Origin: Microcaldota archaeon
GTDB lineage: Archaea > Micrarchaeota > Micrarchaeia > Anstonellales > Bilamarchaeaceae
Assembly (NCBI GenBank): GCA_023248035.1
Contig: JAHFFJ010000002.1
Location: forward strand, 23,448-61,864
Reading direction: 5' to 3'
Length of the DNA: 38,417 nt
Shown here: positions 32,467 to 38,417 of the stretch, piece after piece
Layout: each line of letters starts with the position of its first letter
Numbering within the stretch: position 1 is the stretch's first letter
The notes under the pieces: generated by a model
The model's input: the letters and a program-made list of their open reading frames with translations, nothing else
Databases searched by the model: none
Told to the model about the DNA's origin: nothing
Position numbers and translations under genes: made by a program

Positions 32467-32939
32467 TTTATCGCCTTTTTCACAGCTATCACACGTTCTC
32501 TAAGCGGAAGTTTAGAATCCACCCGAATAAAATCTTCTGGCTTTTCAAACTTAGCTTCTAACTTAAGATAAACCTCGTAATCCGCATCACTTTCAGTATT
32601 TTTCCTAAACATTATTCTTTTTCTTACGTCTTCTTTTGGTATGGTACAAAGAACTAAAAAACACCCGTTCGAAGGTGCAATTTTTTCCATCTCCTTCCGC
32701 CAGCTTTCTTTTGAAAAAGTTCCATCAGCAACTACATTTACTCCTTCCATAATGGCCTTTGCAGCCTCCCCCACCATTTTTTTATATATCTCTTCACGTC
32801 CTTCTTCACTATAATCCGGAGTTCCCGAACCCTTTCTTATTCTGTCACTGCTTATCCTAATAGCGTTAAATTCCTTACAAAGCGCTTTTGCAAGCGTACT
32901 TTTACCCGTTCCAGGCAAACCGCAAATTATTATAAGCAT
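32448..32939 (-). CDS. P-loop kinase, AAA_33/zeta-toxin-like (COG0645-like)
   Basis: This P-loop kinase of about 163 residues starts MLIIICGLPGTGKSTLAKAL, with a Walker A at residues 7-14. It then has ISSDRIRK and VVADGTFSKESWR, patterns of the AAA_33/zeta-type kinases that phosphorylate small molecules. The track start is 18 codons upstream. The ATG at 32939 puts the P-loop at the normal distance from the N-terminus and has GAGGT before it. It overlaps the APH-fold gene downstream, so the two products are probably made together and may form one complex. Confidence 0.85.
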   Translation of the reverse strand: MLIIICGLPGTGKSTLAKALCKEFNAIRISSDRIRKGSGTPDYSEEGREEIYKKMVGEAAKAIMEGVNVVADGTFSKESWRKEMEKIAPSNGCFLVLCTIPKEDVRKRIMFRKNTESDADYEVYLKLEAKFEKPEDFIRVDSKLPLRERVIAVKKAIKWKQKK

Positions 32940-33005
32940 GAAGTTCAATACCTCATTTAAATTTATTAATGTAATAAGCGCTTTTTTGATCAAATGGTGA
33001 TATAA

Positions 33006-34232
33006 ATGGCTGAAGAATATGATGTTATAATCCTAGGTGGCGGACCGGCTGGTTCAAGTTGTGCAGCATTTCTCTCAAAATCAGGCAAGAAAGTTCTTCT
33101 TCTTGATCGTGCTACTTTCCCACGAGATAAAACATGCGGTGATGGTATAAGCGGCCGCTCGGTGGGCGTTCTTCAGGATCTTGGCCTTATGGGGCAAGTT
33201 CAGAAAATTGAGCATGAAGATATGTATGGTGTAACCTTCTCCTCACCAGTAGGCAAAGTAGTCCCTATTGGTGCTCCAAGGGGAAATGGGGAGAAACCGC
33301 CAGGATTTGTATGCAGAAGAGAAGTACTCGACAATATGCTCTTTCAAAATGCAAAAAAACTAGCCACTAAAACTATAGAAAAGTTCATAGCAACAGACAT
33401 TATTAAGGAAAATGGCAAAGTGGTCGGTGTAAAAGGCAATCTTAATGGTAAAGAAACAACCTTCCTCGCAAAAATCTTTGTTGGTGCAGATGGTGCTGGC
33501 GGAATTTCTGCAAGGAAACTTGGTTCGCTAAACACTGATGAAAAACACCAAGCAGCTGCCATTCGTGCTTACTATGATAATGTGGATGGTATGATCGATC
33601 AGATTGAGCTTCACTTTATCGATGGTGTTTTGCCAGGTTATTTCTGGATTTTCCCACTACCTGATAAAAGTGCAAATGTAGGTATTGGGATGCTTGTAGC
33701 TGATATGAAAAAGAAGAAAGTCAATCTCCAAAAACTGATGGAAGAAGTAATAACCAACCATCCAGTTTTCAAATCAAGATTTGCCAAAGCCAAAAGAACT
33801 TCCGATGTTAAAAGCTGGATTCTTCCGCTCGCATCCGCTACTCCAAAATTAAAGATCTATGGCGATGGTTACGTTCTTCTTGGGGATGCAGCTTCCCTTA
33901 TAGATCCATTTACTGGTGAAGGTATAGGAAATGCACTCACAAGCGGCCAGATCTCTGCAGAGATTATAAATGAGGCATTTGAAAAGAATGACTTTTCAGA
34001 AGCAGTTCTCTCTAAATATCCAAAAATTCTTTGGGATAAAATAGGGGAAGAAGTAATGACCAACTACAACATGCAAAAGCATGCAAACAGTAGATGGAAA
34101 ATGAACTTGATAATTGATAAGGCTTCCAGAAGCAAGGATATCCAGGGCGTAATATCAAATGCTCTGATAAATCCAGATGGGCATAAAACTCTTATCGATC
34201 CTATGTTTATCCTACGCGCACTTCTTGCCTGA
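33006..34232 (+). CDS. Geranylgeranyl reductase family flavoprotein
   Basis: This 408-residue FAD-dependent enzyme reduces double bonds of isoprenoid chains, in archaea mostly those of ether lipids. The dinucleotide fold starts DVIILGGGPAGSSCAAFLS; then come FPRDKTCGDGIS, GADGAGGISARKLG, FWIFPLPDKSANVGIGM and the second FAD motif LLGDAASLIDPFTGEGIGNAL. GGTGAT lies seven bases before the ATG. It diverges from the P-loop kinase over a short A/T-rich gap. The last 26 bp overlap the kinase gene on the other strand. Confidence 0.93.
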   Translation: MAEEYDVIILGGGPAGSSCAAFLSKSGKKVLLLDRATFPRDKTCGDGISGRSVGVLQDLGLMGQVQKIEHEDMYGVTFSSPVGKVVPIGAPRGNGEKPPGFVCRREVLDNMLFQNAKKLATKTIEKFIATDIIKENGKVVGVKGNLNGKETTFLAKIFVGADGAGGISARKLGSLNTDEKHQAAAIRAYYDNVDGMIDQIELHFIDGVLPGYFWIFPLPDKSANVGIGMLVADMKKKKVNLQKLMEEVITNHPVFKSRFAKAKRTSDVKSWILPLASATPKLKIYGDGYVLLGDAASLIDPFTGEGIGNALTSGQISAEIINEAFEKNDFSEAVLSKYPKILWDKIGEEVMTNYNMQKHANSRWKMNLIIDKASRSKDIQGVISNALINPDGHKTLIDPMFILRALLA

Positions 34233-34968
34233 TTCCATTCCTCTCTAATGTCTCTTTTCTTTCTTTTACTAGAACTTCCATTACGCTAACTCTAAGTTCT
34301 TCAACCGTTTGATGGGATCGTTTTAACACTTCCTGCAAAGGATTTAAATCAGACTGAAAAAGCAGCTTAAGAAGATCCATCTGCCACCCTAATTCTCTTG
34401 CAAGATAATCCGCTTCAGTTTTGCTAGTTTGAGGGTGATAGTTAGAACCATTGCCAAAATCAATAACAAAAACTCCACTTTCACCAATAATAACATTTCC
34501 AGGATGGGGGTCAAAATGACCAATTCCCTGCCTATTAAGTTCATCCAAAATTTCACAAACACGATCTATGAAATACATATGTGCACTAATTAGGTGATAT
34601 CTAATACCAGTATCCCTTAGAGCTTTAGATTCTTTTATGAAGTGTTCCCAGGTAACCCCGGGAATATAATCCATAACTAAAAATTTTTTACCTTCTGTTA
34701 AACCAGTCCCATAAGAAAAAGGTACTGCGGGGACAATCAGTCCTGAAAGTATGCCATCCTCTTTTTCAATTAATCTATTGCTATTTGGATGTTTTGTTAC
34801 TTTGACTGCGTAACTACGGCCAAGTGCATCCTCTATTCTATGAACTACACCAAAATTTCCCTCACCAATCAATTCGGCATTTCTGAAAAATCTAGTTGAG
34901 TCTGCGAAAGCCTTTGCTACCTCATCCATTTTTTCACCACTAAATCTAATCCTGGATGATCGTAGCAT
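34207..34968 (-). CDS. Protein-kinase-fold protein
   Basis: This 253-residue protein has a compact kinase fold: glycine loop IGEGNFGVVHRI, the ATP Lys in YAVKVTKHPN, hinge LVMDYIPGVTWEHF, catalytic loop GIGHFDPHPGNVII and metal motif VIDFGNGSNYH. The HxDPHPGN form is closer to the ABC1/RIO/lipopolysaccharide-kinase type of small kinases than to classic eukaryotic ones. The target is unknown. The ATG at 34968 follows GTTTTAAAG by 25-30 bp; a second ATG at 34929 is also possible. It overlaps the reductase gene tail to tail. Confidence 0.85.
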   Translation of the reverse strand: MLRSSRIRFSGEKMDEVAKAFADSTRFFRNAELIGEGNFGVVHRIEDALGRSYAVKVTKHPNSNRLIEKEDGILSGLIVPAVPFSYGTGLTEGKKFLVMDYIPGVTWEHFIKESKALRDTGIRYHLISAHMYFIDRVCEILDELNRQGIGHFDPHPGNVIIGESGVFVIDFGNGSNYHPQTSKTEADYLARELGWQMDLLKLLFQSDLNPLQEVLKRSHQTVEELRVSVMEVLVKERKETLERNGIRQEVRVG

Positions 34969-35062
34969 GGTTAATTTATAAAGAAAACACTTTAAAACTC
35001 TTTTTATAACTTAATAACTATCAACACTTACACTTTATTTAAATTATCTGCTTAATTTTACC

Positions 35063-36406
35063 ATGATTTTCGATCTAATCGTTATTGGTGCAGGTTCAGG
35101 TCTTGATGTTGCTGCCGCAGCATCCTCTAAAGGCCTAAAGGTTGCAGTAGTGGAAGAAGGGCCAATGGGTGGTACTTGCCTTAATAGAGGTTGCATCCCA
35201 TCAAAAATTCTCATACATTCTGCTGATGTGATGGAAACTATAAAACGAGCGGGAGAATTCGGGTTTAATGTGGGGAAAGTTTCAGTTGATTTTGAAAAAG
35301 TAATGGCACGAGCAAGGATTGTAGATAAAGATGCGCAATCTATAGAAGAGAACCTAAAAAAATCTAAAAATATCACACTGTTCAAGGGGCGGGGAAAGTT
35401 TATCGCTCCAAAAAAAATCTTAGTTAATGGGCAAGAAATTAGCGGAGAAAAAATACTCATTGCAGCAGGTACGAGGCCTGCAATTCCACCTATAGAAGGC
35501 ATAGAAAAAATTCCCTATATGACAAGCGATGAAGCACTTAGCGTGAGCAAACTTCCAAAAGAACTTATCATTGTCGGAGGTGGCTATATCGCCTGCGAGC
35601 TGGCTCATTTTTTTGGTTCAATGGGTTCAAAAATAACCATTCTTCAGCGCAATATTCGCCTGCTTCCTGATGAAGATGAGGAATTAAGTACAAAGTTTAC
35701 AGAGATTTTCTCCAGTTCTCACACAGTCCACCTATCATTTGCAGTTGCCAAAGTAGAGAAAAAAGGCGATAAAATTACTGTTTATGCAAAAGATGGCAAA
35801 AGCGTTTCAGGAACTGATTTGCTTATTGCAACAGGGAGGGTGCCAAACAGCGATATTCTTGAAGTCACAAAAACTGGCCTCACGCCAAACAAGCATGGCT
35901 ACATAGAACCAAACGAATATATGGAAACCACTGCTTCAGGGATATGGGTTTTAGGTGACATAGCAGGAAAATATTTTTTCAAGCATTCTGCAAATCTCGA
36001 AGCAGAATATGTGGCAAACAATATTCTAAATCCTCAAAACCGTAAAAAAGTTGACTATACTGCAATGCCGCACGCTGTCTTCTCAAATCCCCAAATTGCT
36101 GGTGTTGGGGCAACTGAACAAGAGCTAAAGGAAAAAGAGGAAGACTATCTTGTAGGGAAATACCTTTATTCCGGAACTGGAATGGGAGAAGCACTTAATG
36201 AAAAAAACGGCTTTGTAAAATTTCTCACAGACTATAAAGGGAAAATACTAGGCTGCCACATTATGGGTCCCGAAGCTTCCACATTAATTCATGAGGTTTT
36301 AGTTTCAATGAAATTTGGTAGATCCCATGTGAATGACATCATAAATACCATTCACATCCATCCCGCCCTAAGCGAAGTAGTCCAAAGAGGGGCAGGAAGC
36401 GTTTAG
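35063..36406 (+). CDS. Dihydrolipoamide dehydrogenase-like disulphide oxidoreductase
   Basis: This 447-residue class I pyridine nucleotide-disulphide oxidoreductase has the FAD motif VIGAGSGLDVAAAA, the redox disulphide GGTCLNRGCIPSKI, the NAD motif VGGGYIACELAHFFG, the second FAD motif GIWVLGDIAGKY and the C-terminal catalytic HIHPALSEV. It looks fully active. Lipoamide dehydrogenase is the best guess, but mycothione- or mercuric-reductase-like roles are not excluded, because no E1, E2 or glycine-cleavage gene is nearby. CTTTATTTAAATT lies about 25 bp before the ATG. Confidence 0.88.
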   Translation: MIFDLIVIGAGSGLDVAAAASSKGLKVAVVEEGPMGGTCLNRGCIPSKILIHSADVMETIKRAGEFGFNVGKVSVDFEKVMARARIVDKDAQSIEENLKKSKNITLFKGRGKFIAPKKILVNGQEISGEKILIAAGTRPAIPPIEGIEKIPYMTSDEALSVSKLPKELIIVGGGYIACELAHFFGSMGSKITILQRNIRLLPDEDEELSTKFTEIFSSSHTVHLSFAVAKVEKKGDKITVYAKDGKSVSGTDLLIATGRVPNSDILEVTKTGLTPNKHGYIEPNEYMETTASGIWVLGDIAGKYFFKHSANLEAEYVANNILNPQNRKKVDYTAMPHAVFSNPQIAGVGATEQELKEKEEDYLVGKYLYSGTGMGEALNEKNGFVKFLTDYKGKILGCHIMGPEASTLIHEVLVSMKFGRSHVNDIINTIHIHPALSEVVQRGAGSV

Positions 36407-36768
36407 TTCATTTTTTCTTCCCAAAGTGGTTTTGTAATTTTAAAAGCACATCCAACAGCTATCGCTTTAATTTCAAAGCTTGTGTTTAATGTGTCACTTC
36501 TAAATAACAGTTTGTCTCCTTTTCTAAATTTTATCTCATCTATGTCCAAATTTAAAGAAAGCTTACCGGTGGTACTGGTGTCCCCACCAGAATCATTGTC
36601 AAGAAGAATATCAAAAAGTCCGAATCCTCTAGTACTCTTAAGACAAAAAACTCTAAGCTCCAAAACTGAAACGTGGTATATAGAAGCAACTAATTCTGGA
36701 TGAAGTGTTATTGTATTATTTGTTGGTCTGGTTGCTTTAGTTAAAATGCCTGCTCGTTCCCTAACCAT
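36403..36768 (-). CDS. Hypothetical beta-rich protein
   Basis: I do not recognise this 121-residue protein. It is mostly strands (TITLHPELVASIYHVSVLELRVFCL, LSLNLDIDEIKFRKGDKLLF), ending in SFEIKAIAVGCAFKITKPLW, with a Gly/Asp/Ser turn (DNDSGGDTSTTG) in the middle. No signal or membrane segment is seen. It has an A/T box GGAATATATAGG about 25-30 bp before the ATG. The 3' end overlaps the Lpd-like gene by 4 bp. Confidence 0.6.
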   Translation of the reverse strand: MVRERAGILTKATRPTNNTITLHPELVASIYHVSVLELRVFCLKSTRGFGLFDILLDNDSGGDTSTTGKLSLNLDIDEIKFRKGDKLLFRSDTLNTSFEIKAIAVGCAFKITKPLWEEKMN

Positions 36769-36958
36769 ATTTTCATACCTTTAAGCACAATCCTATATAT
36801 TCCTTTCTATTTTGCTATATTATTTTTGTTTAAACAACCAGTGTAATGGTTAAATGGCTATAATAAAACTCTAAAATCAGCAAATAAGAGGGAGTTCTAC
36901 TATAATTGAAGATAGAATAAAAGCATGGGAAATTAAAAGAAGAAATCCCGTCGGCCTG

Positions 36959-36987
36959 AATTTCCGCCTTTTTAGTAAAAAAGTGGC
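36959..36987 (-). other. tRNA-Tyr intron 3, T-loop
   Basis: This is an approximately 29-nt insertion in the T-loop, one hairpin with GCC/GGC around CTTTTTTACTAAAAAG. That core is almost identical to the third hairpin of the long intron family. AAAT repeats at both ends leave the exact splice points open by several bases. Confidence 0.8.
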
Positions 36988-37010
36988 ATTTGAACAAGCA
37001 ACCGCCCCGT

Positions 37011-37064
37011 ATCCGAGCGACCTTAAGGTCGCGAAGGAAGTCCGATAAAAGCGGACAAATCAAA
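37011..37064 (-). other. tRNA-Tyr intron 2, anticodon loop
   Basis: This is an approximately 54-nt insertion after position 37, the canonical archaeal site. Two hairpins are visible: GTCCG...CGGAC and the palindrome GCGACCTTAAGGTCGC. It shows no similarity to the three-hairpin family of intron 1. Confidence 0.85.
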
Positions 37065-37085
37065 CTACAGCGGGGCGCTCTACCG

Positions 37086-37167
37086 TTACTCGCGCTTTTT
37101 TAGTAAAAAAGCGCGCCAAAAAACTAACTAAAAAGTTTTTGGCGCACCTTTTTCCTAAAAAGGTGCG
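37086..37167 (-). other. tRNA-Tyr intron 1, D-loop
   Basis: This is an approximately 82-nt insertion between AA and CGGTA of the D-loop. It is almost entirely three hairpins in RNA sense: CGCACCTTTTTAGGAAAAAGGTGCG, then GCGCCAAAAACTTTTTAGTTAG with its closing AGTTTTTTGGCGC, then GCGCTTTTTTACTAAAAAAGCGC. The order and sequences mirror intron 2 of tRNA-Asp. Confidence 0.85.
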
Positions 37168-37225
37168 TTGAGCTACGACGGGTTGAACATGAAGTATCAG
37201 AAAGTTCTTATAAATCTAGCATATA

Positions 37226-38026
37226 CTAAACGAAACACGCTCTAAATCCGTTTTCTATCTCCGCAGTCTTTATCCTCTCGTATATTGTCCCATCCAAAAT
37301 ATATTCTGCGATTTCTACCAGGCTTGGCAGGATCAAATGAGCTCTTCCAAGTTTTCGGTTGATCTCAAGGCCATCGGTAAGGCTAGTTATCCCAGAAGTG
37401 ACTAGTATTCCTGCCATGCAAGTGTTATCCGATGTTCTTAGATCAGTTTCGGTATCACCAACATTCAGTGCCTCTTCTATAGAGTACGTGCTACTCAATT
37501 CCATCCCCCTATAAAGCATAAATGGTGCTGGTCTGCCCTGTGTTACTTCAGAACTTGTCACTGAGTCACTGAGTATTTGTGCCAAATGGGGAAATTTAGT
37601 GAAAATTTTTTCTGTAGTCTCACGATCATACCCGGTTGTCATTACTATCTTTATCCCCATCTTCCTCAACTTAGAAACAGCATCAAAAACCCCCGGAATT
37701 ACCGCCATTTTTTCTGCTTCCAGTAAGAGATTGGTTTTGAGATATCCGTAAATTATTTGTGCATGCCCATCTCCAGGCTCTCCCCTAAATTCTTTTCTAA
37801 AACTCGCTTTAACTTCAGGCTCTACAAGTATTGCCATAACGTGTGCCATTTTTTCCTTCCCCATATGCCTATCTATCAAAGGGCGTGGCACTTGCAATCC
37901 AAAATTTGTAAATGCTTTTTCAAAAGCGTCTCCGGGCATTTTGCTTCCAGGATCAAAAACCGTTCCTGCTCCATCAACAAGCACAACCTTTATTTCTCTT
38001 GGAACAAATGCTCTTCTCAGCTTCAT
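37226..38026 (-). CDS. HAD hydrolase, phosphonoacetaldehyde hydrolase-like
   Basis: This 266-residue HAD protein has motif I VLVDGAGTVFDPGS, in which the usual second Asp of DxD is replaced by Ala-Gly as in phosphonatases (DxAGT). A cap follows (FGLQVPRPLIDRHMGKEKMAHV), then motif II VMTTGYDRET, QGRPAPFMLYRGMEL and the motif IV LNVGDTETDLRTS. The DxAGT and GRPAP blocks support the PhnX-like branch, which cleaves a C-P bond, but the Schiff-base Lys cannot be assigned with certainty and no phosphonate genes are near. CATTTAAATCC lies about 25 bp before the ATG. Confidence 0.78.
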   Translation of the reverse strand: MKLRRAFVPREIKVVLVDGAGTVFDPGSKMPGDAFEKAFTNFGLQVPRPLIDRHMGKEKMAHVMAILVEPEVKASFRKEFRGEPGDGHAQIIYGYLKTNLLLEAEKMAVIPGVFDAVSKLRKMGIKIVMTTGYDRETTEKIFTKFPHLAQILSDSVTSSEVTQGRPAPFMLYRGMELSSTYSIEEALNVGDTETDLRTSDNTCMAGILVTSGITSLTDGLEINRKLGRAHLILPSLVEIAEYILDGTIYERIKTAEIENGFRACFV

Positions 38027-38082
38027 GTTGATCAGTATGCTAAAATGGATTTAAATGGTTAAGTGTGCTAACATTTGTGTAA

Positions 38083-38417
38083 TTAACCTCTTGGTATTGA
38101 ATCAACCGCACAAATCTTATCTGGATATTGGGCACATAATGCCCCAAAAAGATCATCATAACGAATCCTTATGGAAAGCGAATGCGCGGCATCGTCCGTT
38201 CCTCCTATCGAAACATCCACTTCCAATGAACCAAGCCTCCCAGAATCCTTTCCTTTCTTTCCAACCACTCTCGCGTCAGGGCTTTCAAGTACCATGAACC
38301 CGATTTTTCGTGCTGCATTTTCATCTAGGAAAGGCGTGCAAGTTCCAGCTACCATTCCTGAAGGTATTTTTTCCGATATTCCTAAACCGGTATCTTCATC
38401 AATACCAGATTCTGGCC
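38083..38417 (-). CDS. Hypothetical protein, N-terminus beyond window
   Basis: The frame is open from the stop at 38083 to the right edge, about 111 codons. The track starts it at an internal Met, but upstream codons (GIDEDTGLGISEKIPSG) continue without a stop, so the gene enters from outside. The visible part is strand-rich with polar turns (LGSLEVDVSIGGTDDAAHSLSIRIRYDDLFGAL). I do not recognise a family. Confidence 0.6.
   Translation of the reverse strand, partial: PESGIDEDTGLGISEKIPSGMVAGTCTPFLDENAARKIGFMVLESPDARVVGKKGKDSGRLGSLEVDVSIGGTDDAAHSLSIRIRYDDLFGALCAQYPDKICAVDSIPRG

Larger units (their letters stand above)
36946..37182 (-). tRNA. tRNA-Tyr (GTA) with three introns
   Basis: The 237-nt minus-strand precursor yields a 72-nt tRNA after three removals, so introns make up about 165 nt. 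The acceptor CCCGTCG/CGACGGG is perfect, with C1-G72 and A73 as expected for archaeal tRNA-Tyr. The D arm is GCTC-AACGGTA-GAGC, the anticodon stem CCCCG/CGGGG with loop CTGTAGA, and the T arm GCTTG-TTCAAAT-CAGGC. Introns interrupt the D-loop (82 nt), the anticodon loop after position 37 (54 nt) and the T-loop (29 nt). Boundaries are inferred from the cloverleaf and can slide by one to a few bases at short repeats. Confidence 0.93.

Overview
The window is an AT-rich, gene-dense stretch of an archaeal chromosome. The information-processing genes are archaeal in type: class I lysyl-tRNA synthetase, threonyl-tRNA synthetase with the archaeal editing domain, MBF1, FEN-1 with a PCNA-binding tail, a DRG-family GTPase and a Dph6-like enzyme. 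Geranylgeranyl reductase-type lipid chemistry and introns inside tRNA genes agree with this. Many ATGs lie about 25-28 nt from the centre of a TATA-like block, so transcripts are often leaderless. Several tRNA introns at non-canonical positions recall ARMAN/Micrarchaeota-like DPANN archaea or Thermoproteales. I cannot fix the lineage from this window; a DPANN-type archaeon with unusually complete biosynthesis is my best guess.

Layout. 1-2.1 kb, minus strand: an HD phosphohydrolase, then a vapB-vapC-drg gene string behind a promoter with three copies of one operator half-site. 2.2-9.6 kb: 5-formyl-THF cyclo-ligase, a zinc ribbon, a DUF444 (YeaH-type) protein, a HAD phosphatase, a GNAT, a Dph6-like ATP pyrophosphatase, a PSI-domain lipoprotein behind purM, and a LAGLIDADG-fold protein lacking both catalytic acids. 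9.7-15.3 kb: thrS with an inverted repeat on its promoter, a class V-type PLP enzyme with a long structured leader, and a large protein with a very basic tail. 15.3-22.8 kb: site-2 protease, MBF1-FEN1, a putative metalloprotease, TsaC and LysRS, a solo 5S rRNA, and DUF357-KsgA. 23.3-27.8 kb: a complete Hsp70 operon (grpE-dnaK-short J protein-dnaJ) divergent from a winged-helix regulator. 28.7-38.4 kb: two intron-rich tRNA genes, PHP phosphoesterase, purH, a split APH/P-loop kinase pair, geranylgeranyl reductase, a protein kinase, a Lpd-like flavoenzyme and a phosphonatase-like HAD.

The standout is the tRNA pair. tRNA-Asp(GTC) has two introns and tRNA-Tyr(GTA) has three (D-loop, anticodon loop, T-loop). 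The Asp anticodon-loop intron and the Tyr D-loop intron share one three-hairpin sequence family, and the Tyr T-loop intron carries a piece of it. This suggests an intron lineage that has moved between different genes and different tRNA positions.

Functional links: PurM and PurH belong to purine synthesis, and the 5-formyl-THF cyclo-ligase returns folate to the pool PurH draws on. ThrRS, LysRS, TsaC, Dph6, KsgA, 5S rRNA and DRG form a translation-centred set. GrpE, DnaK and the J proteins form one chaperone operon, probably controlled by the adjacent regulator.
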